In this document: positions 53,971 through 63,991 of the stretch, piece by piece
Position numbering within the stretch: the stretch's first letter is position 1
Layout of the letters: the number at the start of each line of letters is the position of its first letter
Assembly: GCA_009781425.1 (NCBI GenBank)
Contig: WQYC01000005.1
Coordinates: forward strand, 19,190 to 83,189
Origin: Oscillospiraceae bacterium
GTDB lineage: Bacteria; Bacillota; Clostridia; Oscillospirales; Ruminococcaceae
Direction of reading: 5' to 3'
DNA length: 64,000 nt
Program-made: the position numbers and the translations under genes
The notes under the pieces: generated by a model
Database searches by the model: none
Seen by the model: only the letters and a program-made list of their open reading frames with translations
Told to the model about the DNA's origin: nothing

Positions 53971-54315
53971 ATGAACTTAAATTACAAAGGAATAGGACAA
54001 AGAATTAGGAATAGACGGCTTTCTTTAGGTTTAACACAGCAAATGTTGGCGGATAAATCTGGGATTTCTGAGAAATATTTGTCGAACATTGAGAATGGGA
54101 ACAGCCACTTTTCCTTTCCGGTGCTTATCAGCATCGCTAACAATCTCAATTTGAGTGCGGATTACATTCTTGGGGATAATTTAGCTTTTAACGGGATTGT
54201 CAGCGCTGATGATTCAATTCAACGAGAAATCGTGCAGGAGCTTAGTACGCTGTCGAAGGAAAAGCAGGAGTATATATTAGAGTGTGCGAGACTGTTGGAA
54301 GGAGTGAAAGGCTGA
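53971..54315 (+). CDS. XRE family transcriptional regulator
   Basis: 114 residues. N-terminal helix-turn-helix 'IGQRIRNRRLSLGLTQQMLADKSGISEKYLSNIENGNS' (Cro/CI type), then a short C-terminal part. TATAAT at 53943-53948 lies close upstream; divergent from the 105-residue gene. Could control the cargo operon or the AbrB-Spo0A unit. Confidence 0.9.
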   Translation: MNLNYKGIGQRIRNRRLSLGLTQQMLADKSGISEKYLSNIENGNSHFSFPVLISIANNLNLSADYILGDNLAFNGIVSADDSIQREIVQELSTLSKEKQEYILECARLLEGVKG

Positions 54316-54656
54316 AAATAATAATTTAGTGTGTAGATTTTACAGATGCGTTCACCTTCTAATTATTAAGGCGCTCATAGAAGTTTCGATTATGATGATT
54401 ACATATATTAGCGAAAATATTTAATGATGGAGGGTTGCTAGATTTACCCTAAAAAACGCAAAGAAGTTTAAATTTGAAAGATAGACTGGCAAAGAAAAAT
54501 GTTTTCGCAAATGAAGTTCATAAGATAGATTAATGAAATTCAACACTGAAAGAATTTTTATTAATATGTTAGGGATATATTGATTCAATACTATTTAAAT
54601 TAAATTAATATGTTCATTCTTCAACTATAAAAAGATAAAGTGAGGATAATATAATT
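54316..54656. other. AT-rich spacer before the NTPase operon
   Basis: 341 bases, very AT-rich, no gene with a ribosome site longer than about 20 codons and no strong hairpin. It must hold the promoter for the following operon. I see no other feature. Confidence 0.5.
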
Positions 54657-57065
54657 ATGGCTGACAATAATCTTAACTCTCGTGATTTCGCAAATTTACT
54701 TTTATTATCACCCTTTACAAAAACAGGGCATGAATCATATATTTCACTTAGCTCAGCTTTAAAAATAAATCAATTTACAGCAGACGAATGGAAAAACATT
54801 TTCCTTAACGAGTTATATGCTGAACCATATTTTTTAGCGGAGCAAAAATTTGATTTATGTGGAACAGAAGATGAGTTTACATTTAATAATCGCTATGATT
54901 CTAACCACATTAATATGTTACGTTCAATTTATAATAATTTTGAAAATGAATTCGTTGGTTCCGACGATGAAAACTCATTGGTTAAGACGCTTTATGTTAT
55001 AACAGGTTCCGCCGGATGTGGAAAAACAACATTTTCACATAAACTTATTTCTAAGAGAGAAATTTTAAAATGTTTATATATTGATTTTGAAAATATGCAT
55101 ATTGATAATGTTCTTTTTGTTTCTAAAAGATTTAAAATTGATGTAATAACTCCTCTTAATGTTTTAATTCTATTACTTGTTCAACAAATAGGTAAATGCT
55201 TTTTTAACAAAAACGATTATACTGGATTTAAAAATATTCCTAAAATATATTATCAATACTTCAACAACCAAGAATTCCATCTAAATGATAATTATATTTA
55301 TATTGAATTCTTCGAATTCCTTTTAAATTTAGATAATAACACAAAAGATATTGACTTTTTTTCAACATCGATTCTTTCATATTTAGAGAAACATTTTATT
55401 AATGATTTATGCGAAAAAAAAGAGATAATTGAAAATTTAACAGGTTTGTTGTTAAGATTATTCTTTTGCCTTACAAAAATAAAAGGGGAGTATTATAATA
55501 AAAAAATAATACTTTTTATCGATAATATTGAAAATGCAATTATTGACAATTATAACGATGTAACATCAATAACAGATTCACATATTACCACAATTTTGCA
55601 ATCAATACATATCGCTACATTATCTTTTAATAATCGCATGACGAGTATAAGGAATTCTTTGCCAACAACTGAACACAAGAACTCTGTTGCCATTCTTTTA
55701 TCTATGAGAGATTCAACATATGCAATTCTTTGTTCCATGAGAGAAAACATGAACACAATGCATAATGTAAATCATATAGAATATCTTTCAATTACAAGTT
55801 GGTTTGATAATTTTGATATTATGTCAAAAAGATTAAAGTATTTTATCGAAGATAGTTTCATTGATGATAACTTTTTCAATGTTATTCAAGATAAAGGTCA
55901 TGGCGTTTTAACATTTTTTAATGTTTTCAATGATAGGAGTTTGTCTCCGTGGGGTCTATGTGATTTCTTATGTTTATTTTACAATAATTCTAAAAGGTTA
56001 ATTTATGAACGCTTTGTAGGTGGCTTTCTTAATTATTTTGAAAATTATGATGGTTTTAATGGATCAAATCCATTGGAAATATTTAATGCCAAATGGTTAA
56101 ATCGCACGCAATTTGAGACTACAAAACACGCTTATACACATCTTTGCAGAATGTATTTATTAAGATTACTCTTTAATTACGTCAATCTTCATAATGAAAA
56201 CAATTTTTTTGTTATTGAAAAAATGCGAGATAATTATATTTCCGATATAGAAGTAAAATCATATACAAGATGGATACTACTTTATTTATCAAACTTGCTT
56301 TTTGAAAATATGGGGAAAAATGAAATTGGAACTGTCAATATTTATCAATTAATTAGAGATATAATTATCCGCGATGATTCTATTTCTGATATAAGTATGT
56401 TTAACAATACTGATGATATAAATCATAAAATTTATTGTTTTAGCGAAATACTCTTTAATCTCAACTTTTACAAATCCGTGGACACGCATTGGACAAATTT
56501 AATTCAAATTGATACTCCAAATGGAAATGTTTACAGTAAAGAGCTGTTTATGAAAACGATTAAAGAAGATTGGGAACAGTATGCTAGTACAAATGGAAAA
56601 GAAAGTTTAAAAGTTTCCTGCCTTAAAGTAAGAATAACCAAAGCGGGTAAACAATATCTTTTATTTATGATGGAATTTGAATATTTTGCATGTTTATACG
56701 CTCCAGAATCAAAACCCCTACTGTCAATTACCACGAACAGCGAATTAACAAATGTTTTAGACAAAGTGGTTGAAGCAATTTCTAAACATATTGTAAATAT
56801 GCGTCTTTTAAATAATAAAAGAAAACTTAAAGACTTATTCAGGGACTTAGTTTATTATAAAAATGACAAAAAATATATAATTTCATTTGAGCGAATGCTT
56901 TTAAAATCACATAAAAATTATCTAAATAATTACTTGAAGTATTTAGAAAGTGAATATAATTTAATAGATGAAAACGAAAAATTTAAAATGCTTCGAACAT
57001 TAAATAATTATTTACAAATATATGCAGATAAAGAAATGACGCAGGAAACAATAAATTATAATTAA
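54657..57065 (+). CDS. Large P-loop NTPase of unknown family, first of a paralogous pair
   Basis: 802 residues, very AT-rich. An N-terminal segment shared with the next gene ('LLLLSPFTKTGHESY', 'ELYAEPYFLAEQ') leads to Walker A 'GSAGCGKTT' (residues 117-125) and Walker B 'KIILFIDNIE' (about 284-292), then 'AILLSMRDSTYAIL' (sensor-like Arg at 351) and 'LFYNNSKRLIYERF' (sensor-2-like). The C-terminal 300 residues have no known domain. The layout resembles STAND or AAA-like ATPases used in phage defence. No signal or membrane helix. GAGG before the ATG. Confidence 0.75.
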   Translation: MADNNLNSRDFANLLLLSPFTKTGHESYISLSSALKINQFTADEWKNIFLNELYAEPYFLAEQKFDLCGTEDEFTFNNRYDSNHINMLRSIYNNFENEFVGSDDENSLVKTLYVITGSAGCGKTTFSHKLISKREILKCLYIDFENMHIDNVLFVSKRFKIDVITPLNVLILLLVQQIGKCFFNKNDYTGFKNIPKIYYQYFNNQEFHLNDNYIYIEFFEFLLNLDNNTKDIDFFSTSILSYLEKHFINDLCEKKEIIENLTGLLLRLFFCLTKIKGEYYNKKIILFIDNIENAIIDNYNDVTSITDSHITTILQSIHIATLSFNNRMTSIRNSLPTTEHKNSVAILLSMRDSTYAILCSMRENMNTMHNVNHIEYLSITSWFDNFDIMSKRLKYFIEDSFIDDNFFNVIQDKGHGVLTFFNVFNDRSLSPWGLCDFLCLFYNNSKRLIYERFVGGFLNYFENYDGFNGSNPLEIFNAKWLNRTQFETTKHAYTHLCRMYLLRLLFNYVNLHNENNFFVIEKMRDNYISDIEVKSYTRWILLYLSNLLFENMGKNEIGTVNIYQLIRDIIIRDDSISDISMFNNTDDINHKIYCFSEILFNLNFYKSVDTHWTNLIQIDTPNGNVYSKELFMKTIKEDWEQYASTNGKESLKVSCLKVRITKAGKQYLLFMMEFEYFACLYAPESKPLLSITTNSELTNVLDKVVEAISKHIVNMRLLNNKRKLKDLFRDLVYYKNDKKYIISFERMLLKSHKNYLNNYLKYLESEYNLIDENEKFKMLRTLNNYLQIYADKEMTQETINYN

Positions 57066-57077
57066 AGGAGAAAAGTA

Positions 57078-59588
57078 ATGCCCAAAATTACAGCACAAAT
57101 GCTTTCAAATATGTTGTTATCATCGCCTTTTACAAAAGAAGGAAAAAGCAAATATGACAGCATGGCTCCGTTTTTTAAAAAAGAGAGTCTAACAACAAAG
57201 CAATGGCGTTCAGAATATTTATCGAAAATATATGCGAACCCTTATTTTATTGAAGAGCAATATAATTATGAAAATGATAATGAAGAAGACGATGAGTCAA
57301 AAATAATAAAAAGATATAGAGACGATTTTAGAAGTATGCATAAAACGGCATTTGACACATTCGAAAAGGATATGATTGGCGATTCAGATGAAAACACTTT
57401 ACAAAAATCACTATATTTAATAATCGGCTCTGTAGGTAGCGGAAAAACAAGTTTTGCCCACAAACTAATTTCCGAAAGAAAGGAAATCTTACATATTTTC
57501 GAATCAGATTTTGAATATACAAATATTGACAATGTACGATTTTTAGAAAATGACTATACCGTTAGTGATATCAATTCAATTAATGCTTTAAAATTAATTT
57601 TATTAGAGAATATAGGTAAATGCTTTAGGGAGTTACAAGATTCTGATGAGTATATATGGGTATATAGAATACCATTATTGAAAGATTTAATTATAAGAAT
57701 CGATGAGTTATGTAAAATTTATTATAAGTATTTTAACAATGATGAGCATAATTTAAATGACATTAGTGTATATAAAAAATTTTTTGAACATTTAAACAAA
57801 GCTCTCGAACTTGGAAGTATAAGACAAATTGGAGAACATATATTAAACTATATTAGTATCTCTATTCTCGGGAATACAACGGACGAAAAAGAACAATTAG
57901 AGTATTTAGCAGGTATACTTTTAAGATTGTATTTTTGTTTATCAAAAATACAAAGTAGTTATAAAACAAATAATTTAAATAAGAAATTTGCTTTACTAAT
58001 TGATAATATAGAGTATTCCTTATATGAAGAGAGCAAGGAGGACAGAATACCAATAAACCCGATATATGAATCTCACATTTACATTATTTTATTAGCAATA
58101 CACGAAGCGACTAAAAAATTTAGTGAACGTATCGGAAAAATAAAATCAGCTTTATCATATAACGAAACCAATCCAGCTGCAATTATTTTAACAATGAGGG
58201 AATGCACATTTGGGATTCTTCAAAATATGTGGAGAACTAATGCTTTGGCATTTATAATAAATCAACCACATATATCGTATGTTGATGTAAGTGAATGGTT
58301 TGATAACGAAACAATCTTTAAAAATAGAATTGTATATTTTACAGGACATGATTCTATTGAAAATGTTTTCACTGATAAACGTTGGGAAATGAGTGTTGGT
58401 GTTACAGCATATTTTAATATTATCAAAGACCGAAGTGATTCTATATGGGGATTACATAATTTTGTGAGTTTATTTTATAATAATTCTAAAAGATTAGTTT
58501 ATGAGCGTTTTATAGGTAAATTTTTAACCTTATATGAAAATATTAATGAAAAAGATGTGAAGAGTATTAAATATCTTCATGATTCATATAATCCATTAAC
58601 ATTTTTCAATGAAAAATGGGGATTAATTAAACAAGCAAAAGATATAAGTAGCGATGAATATAGGGCAAGTATAAATTTATGTCGTAAATATTTAATACGT
58701 TTACTTTTGGATTTTGTAAATAGTCACAATTTTTGTAATTTTAAGAAATTAGGGCATGATATTGGAAATCCACATAGATATAACTCTTATACGAGAAGAG
58801 TTTTGGTATACTTGTTAAAGTGTCTCCAAGAAAAACCTGGAGGAGGAGGTGATGAAGTACAAGAACTTTACGAGTTCATACCTGCAAGTATATTAATTAG
58901 AGATTTAATAGAATGCGATTCAAACATTACACAATTTAATATTGCTAGCACAGTAGACAATGAGCATATTTCAAATTTCGTTAATGTTTTATGGCAATTA
59001 AACCTATCGGCTTTTAATGATACCTTTGGAGCTAATTACTTATTTATTGAGATTCCTAAAGGAGGTTGTTTTAATAAAGATGAATTACTTGCTTTTGTAA
59101 AATATGATTGGCAAAATTTTAAGACTATAAACGGCAACGAAGAAGGGATTAAAGAAACACCAAGAGTGGATATAAGATTAACAACCGCTGGTCAGATATA
59201 TTCATTATTTATCCCGGATTTTGAATATTTTACATGTCGATATCATGATAAATCAAACGCTTTATTAACATATTATGATAGTAGAGCTCTTCGTGAACAC
59301 TTAAAAAATGTGTTTGACTCAACAAAAAAGTGTATTGAAACAATTAAAGAGACTGAAAAAAAGATACACACAAAAGATATTAAATGGCATTATTCATTTA
59401 TAAAAGAAAATGGCGATAAAATCAAAAGAAGTCACTCTCAAAGACTTATAAATAGTCATACACGATATCTCGGAAATTTCAAAAAATATTTAAGAAGTAA
59501 TTTATGTTCTAATTTAGGTGAGACAGCAATAAAAAACATGGAGGTAGCAATAAATGAATACATTTCCTTGTACAATGAGTTGAAATAG
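57078..59588 (+). CDS. Large P-loop NTPase, second paralogue
   Basis: 836 residues with the same layout as the preceding gene and Walker A ('GSVGSGKTS') at exactly residues 117-125. Walker B is 'KFALLIDNIEYS', followed by 'AIILTMRECTFGIL' and 'LFYNNSKRLVYERFIG'. The two proteins differ through most of their length, so the duplication is old and both are probably needed. The start lies 12 bases after the first gene's stop with AAAGGAG upstream. No known family name. Confidence 0.75.
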   Translation: MPKITAQMLSNMLLSSPFTKEGKSKYDSMAPFFKKESLTTKQWRSEYLSKIYANPYFIEEQYNYENDNEEDDESKIIKRYRDDFRSMHKTAFDTFEKDMIGDSDENTLQKSLYLIIGSVGSGKTSFAHKLISERKEILHIFESDFEYTNIDNVRFLENDYTVSDINSINALKLILLENIGKCFRELQDSDEYIWVYRIPLLKDLIIRIDELCKIYYKYFNNDEHNLNDISVYKKFFEHLNKALELGSIRQIGEHILNYISISILGNTTDEKEQLEYLAGILLRLYFCLSKIQSSYKTNNLNKKFALLIDNIEYSLYEESKEDRIPINPIYESHIYIILLAIHEATKKFSERIGKIKSALSYNETNPAAIILTMRECTFGILQNMWRTNALAFIINQPHISYVDVSEWFDNETIFKNRIVYFTGHDSIENVFTDKRWEMSVGVTAYFNIIKDRSDSIWGLHNFVSLFYNNSKRLVYERFIGKFLTLYENINEKDVKSIKYLHDSYNPLTFFNEKWGLIKQAKDISSDEYRASINLCRKYLIRLLLDFVNSHNFCNFKKLGHDIGNPHRYNSYTRRVLVYLLKCLQEKPGGGGDEVQELYEFIPASILIRDLIECDSNITQFNIASTVDNEHISNFVNVLWQLNLSAFNDTFGANYLFIEIPKGGCFNKDELLAFVKYDWQNFKTINGNEEGIKETPRVDIRLTTAGQIYSLFIPDFEYFTCRYHDKSNALLTYYDSRALREHLKNVFDSTKKCIETIKETEKKIHTKDIKWHYSFIKENGDKIKRSHSQRLINSHTRYLGNFKKYLRSNLCSNLGETAIKNMEVAINEYISLYNELK

Positions 59589-59660
59589 GCTAATAATCAA
59601 ATATTTTCGACAAACAATAACATTATAAATGCGAATATTTATGAAAGGACATGAATAAAT

Positions 59661-60221
59661 ATGCTCTGTACATATAATATTATAATAGGTATTATAGATG
59701 ATGTATTTAAAATCATTTTATCTATATTAGTTATTATTGGATTTTGCCGTGGAGGTAAAAAATTGTCAGAATTAATTAAATACTATCAAACAAAATATTT
59801 CGACGCAGTTTTTGGCTATTACGCAAAACTTGAAGCGAATTGTTTTCAATTAAAGCATGCTCTTGAAAAACTCATGGAAACAGATTATTGTAATGGAAGC
59901 AATCCCAATAATAATCCTGCGAAGTATTATTGTGAATCCATAAGAGAATTCTCGAAAATATTTTTAATGTTTTTCTCTTCTGAAAACAATCAAGTACCTC
60001 CCAAAAATAATCATATAGAATGGGGAGAAAAAATAATTGCTTTACAAGAATTTCTTAATAAATGCTTATATATTGGGATACGTGAACCTGATGAAAGAGA
60101 AAAGTTTATCGAAGATATTAATATCATATTAAATTATTTTACTATAAATATTCCAAAAAGAAGAAAGGAGATCATGAATAAAGCGCCAGATTTGTTAAAA
60201 CTTAATGATGAAAAAGAATAG
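59661..60221 (+). CDS. Small one-helix membrane protein, third gene of the NTPase operon
   Basis: 186 residues. Membrane helix at about residues 7-29 (IIIGIIDDVFKIILSILVIIGF), then basic and helical cytoplasmic region ('LSELIKYYQTKYFDAVFGYYAKLEANCFQLKHALEKL'). No known domain. AAAGGA upstream; 72 bases after the second NTPase. A membrane-effector role is inferred from position and topology only. Confidence 0.65.
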   Translation: MLCTYNIIIGIIDDVFKIILSILVIIGFCRGGKKLSELIKYYQTKYFDAVFGYYAKLEANCFQLKHALEKLMETDYCNGSNPNNNPAKYYCESIREFSKIFLMFFSSENNQVPPKNNHIEWGEKIIALQEFLNKCLYIGIREPDEREKFIEDINIILNYFTINIPKRRKEIMNKAPDLLKLNDEKE

Positions 60222-60532
60222 ATTATACCTCATATTGCCTATATAAATATTTTCGTATTAAAATTCTATATATTAATAATCTTGTAATCGGTTAGTATGC
60301 ATTGTTAAAATCCATACTTGAAAGAATTACAAATATTTAGAAGATTTTTTAATTTTACCAATATAATGTTTTACCTAGAACCACGCTATATGTAATGGAC
60401 TAAATTAGTATGGCTCAAGTTTTTGTTCATTACTATATTAAACATGAAAATGCACCTCCAAAAGTTAGATTATTTGTCTAACTTTTGGAGTGCATTACAA
60501 TTACTGCACTGTTTTCTTGTGTTAGTCTAATT
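60222..60532. other. AT-rich spacer after the NTPase operon
   Basis: About 310 bases without a gene. Contains the hairpin at 60452-60486 and nothing else I can support. It marks the right limit of the AT-rich cargo. Confidence 0.5.
60452..60486. terminator. Long hairpin, transcription terminator or relic of IS-type inverted ends
   Basis: CTCCAAAAGTTAGA and TCTAACTTTTGGAG are perfect inverted copies with a seven-base loop, extended by TGCA on both sides. The sequence resembles the terminal inverted repeats of some IS3-family elements (…AAAAGTTAGA…), which would make it two IS ends joined. A plain terminator is equally possible. Confidence 0.5.
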
Positions 60533-61486
60533 TTACGCCGCCGTCAATAACGTCCCCTGTTGAAACATCCCGGAGCGTATCGCCAGCTCCTGTGCCTGAA
60601 CATTAAGTACGTCAAAATCGTCTTCCAAGCCGTTAAGCTGCTGTTTGAGAACATCTTCGTAAACAGCTTTCTTAGCTTTTAGGTCGTCGATTCGCTTCAG
60701 CCAGCGTTCAATTACAGCTTTAGAATTCCCGCCGTTTGCAATGAAATTCTGAATACGGAATTGATAATCCTCAATGTCACGCTTGTAATTTGCGTAAAAT
60801 TCATCTTTCATCTTCTCGCGCTGCTTTTCATCGTCAACCACGAACATTGAATTGCAAACTACATCGCCGACGTTATTATTTTTCTTTGAAATCGCGTCTA
60901 TGTAGTCCTCGAAAAGCGAAACATAGCCGAGATTTTGCTTCGGAACAAAGAAAATGCGACCGCGGATTGAGATTTTACTCGCCTGCATACCTTGAAGCAA
61001 ATCTTCCAAAACCGTTTCTACGTGCGTTGAGTTATAACAAGTCCTGTACAGGTCGTAGAGCCGCCGCGTTTCATCGCAGAAACCCTCTATATCAACGTGG
61101 CTGTCATAAGCCTTGTTGAAGAAACTGATACTTTCATTCGCCTTGTCAAATTCAATGTTCATCAGCTTTGTGTAGTCATTAGTGTGCTCGCCGGGTTCTT
61201 CTTTTATTAGCTCACGGCTTATTATATTCTTTTCGGTGCGTTTGTTGTTTCGGCAATAAATCCGGTAAGTTGCAGGCGTAGAACCGTTTTTGACAGTAAC
61301 ACGCTCATAGAGAGCCGTGGTTGCTTTCGAGAAAGCATCTGCCGGCGATTCACGCGCAGGTTTTACTTTCGCCAATCCGAAATCCTTTCCGATTTGCTGA
61401 AATTCGTCCCTATCAATCAGAATGTTGCTTACGGAATAGTAAATGATTTTGCCGAGAACGCCTTCCGTGTCTTGGGTTACTGCCAT
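60533..61486 (-). CDS. Element-associated hypothetical protein, DUF6744-like
   Basis: 317 residues. Cytoplasmic. A central 'ISIRGRIFFVPKQNLGYVSLFEDYIDAISK' and a helical C-terminus ('WLKRIDDLKAKKAVYEDVLKQQLNGLEDDFDV'). It looks like DUF6744 of phages and ICEs, function unknown. Part of a minus-strand module with the three genes upstream (61504-63991). Confidence 0.65.
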   Translation of the reverse strand: MAVTQDTEGVLGKIIYYSVSNILIDRDEFQQIGKDFGLAKVKPARESPADAFSKATTALYERVTVKNGSTPATYRIYCRNNKRTEKNIISRELIKEEPGEHTNDYTKLMNIEFDKANESISFFNKAYDSHVDIEGFCDETRRLYDLYRTCYNSTHVETVLEDLLQGMQASKISIRGRIFFVPKQNLGYVSLFEDYIDAISKKNNNVGDVVCNSMFVVDDEKQREKMKDEFYANYKRDIEDYQFRIQNFIANGGNSKAVIERWLKRIDDLKAKKAVYEDVLKQQLNGLEDDFDVLNVQAQELAIRSGMFQQGTLLTAA

Positions 61487-61503
61487 GTAATCACTAAGTT
61501 TTA

Positions 61504-62403
61504 TTAGTTTTCACCGTTCCTTTCATTTTCGCTTGCAAGATTTGCAAGGTATTCTTTAGCCTCAGCATACTTTTCATCCGCTTTGTTAATTTTTGTTATC
61601 ACATTTTCAAGAGCTAACGGGTAAAGATTTTTCTCAAACTCTACATATTCGCGTGATGTTATATCTTTTATGTGAGTGCGACATTCTAAGTTTGGAGAAT
61701 CGGGAGCATCTTCTCGTATATTGCTGGGAAAAGCAGCTCTTTCAAGCCATCTCAATGTTTCATAACCGTCAATTTGACTAAACCATCCATTACCGGCTCC
61801 TTCATGAAAAACCTTGTAAATGTCTATATTAGTTATCTCCTTCGCCACATAGTACAGTTCCCAGCCGCCTTTATCAGCTCCGAGCTTTCGCAATTCCTCG
61901 TAGATTTCCTGAGCGGGTCTGTCGGAATACGGATTATCGACAACGGGCTTTTTCACTTCGGTTTCTTCGCTGTTGTGAAAAAGTGTTAAATACTCATTGT
62001 CATAAACGAAGATATATGCGTTATAATCGCCTTTGTTCGGGAAATACCGCACATAATAAGTGACGCCTGCCGTTTTAATCTTAAATCCATAAGCCTCACC
62101 GCCGATTGAACCGGAAATATGATGCTTGGTATTCGCCAAGTAATAATTAAACATACTTCTGCGGCTTTTGAAAAGCGGTTGTTCTTCGCTTTTCGTTAGG
62201 TACTCCACGATTTTGTCAAGCTCAGCTTGCATTGCTTCGGTTTTCAATTCCTTTTGAATATCAAACCAAGATGTTAAAAGCCAGTCATCGCTGTCGAAAT
62301 ACCCGCGCATATATCCGATTACGCCTGCTTTTTCTGATTTACCTTGCGAGTAGAAGAACAGCTCATGCTCTTCTTTAGGTGCGGTTAAAATTGTGAATGA
62401 CAT
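61504..62403 (-). CDS. Element-associated hypothetical protein
   Basis: 299 residues. 'HELFFYSQGKSEKAGVIGYMRGYFDSDDWLLTSWFDIQKELKT' near the start, and 'GGWELYYVAKEITNIDIYKVFHEGAGNGWFSQIDGYETLRWLERAAFP' in the middle. No domain I can name with confidence; the N-terminal part is like proteins of phage and ICE replication modules. GGAGGATAAA upstream of ATG. Confidence 0.6.
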   Translation of the reverse strand: MSFTILTAPKEEHELFFYSQGKSEKAGVIGYMRGYFDSDDWLLTSWFDIQKELKTEAMQAELDKIVEYLTKSEEQPLFKSRRSMFNYYLANTKHHISGSIGGEAYGFKIKTAGVTYYVRYFPNKGDYNAYIFVYDNEYLTLFHNSEETEVKKPVVDNPYSDRPAQEIYEELRKLGADKGGWELYYVAKEITNIDIYKVFHEGAGNGWFSQIDGYETLRWLERAAFPSNIREDAPDSPNLECRTHIKDITSREYVEFEKNLYPLALENVITKINKADEKYAEAKEYLANLASENERNGEN

Positions 62404-62422
62404 TATTTTATCCTCCGTTTCA

Positions 62423-62914
62423 TTATTTCAAATCCACCTTGTGCTGCTGCTGCATTTTTTCATTGAAAACACCAATTTTTTCTACAATAGATAGAATATG
62501 AGTATGAGTATAATCATCCTCGTTATAATTCTTCATAATATAATTGACTGTAGAATAATATAACTTTTGCTGGAAGACTATATATTCGTCCTTGGAGTTA
62601 TCTGTGTAAAATATCATATCTTCAATTGTTCCATATGAAGGCTCATTTGGGTTTTCGTATTTTATTGTTCCAAATCTTTCAGCCGCAGCAATCGCCGTAA
62701 GCCCTACATCCTCATCTACATCAAAAATTTCTGTTCCTTTGAAATTTTTAATAAATCGTTTTCTTTTAATGCCGAGGATTTTACAGCAATTTTTGAATAA
62801 GAATTCTTCACCACTTTCCAACAAATAGAATATTTCGTAAATTTCCTGTGAATTTTCCATTGTTAAATTGTTTTTAATGAAGTTTTCAAAATAACTTTTG
62901 CTATCAAAATTCAT
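62423..62914 (-). CDS. Hypothetical protein
   Basis: 163 residues, AT-rich, cytoplasmic. No family recognised. It lies between the primase-like gene and the 61504 gene, with short spacers, so belongs to the same operon. AAAGGAACGG upstream of the ATG. Confidence 0.6.
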   Translation of the reverse strand: MNFDSKSYFENFIKNNLTMENSQEIYEIFYLLESGEEFLFKNCCKILGIKRKRFIKNFKGTEIFDVDEDVGLTAIAAAERFGTIKYENPNEPSYGTIEDMIFYTDNSKDEYIVFQQKLYYSTVNYIMKNYNEDDYTHTHILSIVEKIGVFNEKMQQQHKVDLK

Positions 62915-62932
62915 TGCTTTTCACCGTTCCTT

Positions 62933-63991
62933 TCAATTTTCATTACCTTGCAAATACCTGCTTTTCTGCTTGAACAGAAGATAATCGTCGATGCCTTTCC
63001 ATTCCTCCGACCAATAAAACGGCTTGTATTCCTCGCACAGCGGCATCGCTATGCTTTGGATTCGGTTAAGAGCCTCTCTGACATGGGGGTTATGCAATTT
63101 ATCCATATCAATGCACTCAACTATTCGCCTTGGATTTACTGACCGGATTAATTCTGCAAGCTGCCCGACAGCTTTTACTCCTGTAAGTCCTACGAATAAC
63201 GCGCCACCCGCAAGGTAACTTGCGACGTCTGCCTTGAGCGGACCCTCGGTGATGTACAGCGTATCGCTTGTTATATCACCGACCATGTGCATAAATCCGT
63301 AGATTTTAGTGCCGTTCTCGAAGCCGTTGGTTGACAGCCAGCGGAATTTTTTGTCGCTCACGTCGTCAAGCCTTACCTGCAAGCCCTGTATAAGATTGTC
63401 TTTTGTGCAGACGGGAATGAGAATCCCCGGCTTTCCGTAGAGCTTCCAGCGACAGTTTTTTGTGAAGAAACCCGGCATACCCGTAAGGTCGTACCTGTCG
63501 GCGAGCCTGCTCGCGATTTCTTCCCGCTTATAATCGTCCGGCATTGAACGATACATATTGCCTTCGATTAGCTTTTCCGAAAGCCCGCGCTCCCGCAGGT
63601 TTTTGCGGTGTTCGTCTTTAAGACTGAGCATTTCAAGCAGCTCGAGGTAAATTGCGTGGCGCTGTTCAAGCGGTTTTAGTTCATGCGATTGCGGTTTAAT
63701 ATAGTCATTTTGGATTTTCGCTACATTCGGATTGTTCATCAGGGCGAGGTACGAATCCTTGGTCGCAAGACCAAAGATTCGCGCGTAGAGAGTAACAGCG
63801 TTACCCCCTGTGCCGCAGTTGTGGCAGTAATAAGTCGGATTGTCGCGTTCTCTTGACAGATACATTCTGTACTTTCTGTCGTTGCAGAACGGACACCTTG
63901 CCACAACCTCCGGATGCCCCACTGAAACAGGCTTTATCTCTAAATTGCACACTATTGCGGTGTCAACAACGTCGATATAGTTATAGCCCAT
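62933..63991 (-). CDS. DNA primase-like protein (CHC2 zinc finger and Toprim)
   Basis: 352 residues. The N-terminal zinc finger has 'VARCPFCNDRKYRMYLS' and 'YYCHNCGTGGNAV', typical of the CHC2 domain of DnaG. A later Toprim fold has 'DTLYITEGPLKADVASYLAGG' (the metal-binding Glu) and 'ECIDMDKLHNPHV' (DxD). No DnaB-binding C-terminal domain; shorter than DnaG, as for plasmid, phage and ICE primases. The ATG is at 63991, nine bases from the window edge, so upstream signals cannot be judged. Confidence 0.9.
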   Translation of the reverse strand: MGYNYIDVVDTAIVCNLEIKPVSVGHPEVVARCPFCNDRKYRMYLSRERDNPTYYCHNCGTGGNAVTLYARIFGLATKDSYLALMNNPNVAKIQNDYIKPQSHELKPLEQRHAIYLELLEMLSLKDEHRKNLRERGLSEKLIEGNMYRSMPDDYKREEIASRLADRYDLTGMPGFFTKNCRWKLYGKPGILIPVCTKDNLIQGLQVRLDDVSDKKFRWLSTNGFENGTKIYGFMHMVGDITSDTLYITEGPLKADVASYLAGGALFVGLTGVKAVGQLAELIRSVNPRRIVECIDMDKLHNPHVREALNRIQSIAMPLCEEYKPFYWSEEWKGIDDYLLFKQKSRYLQGNEN

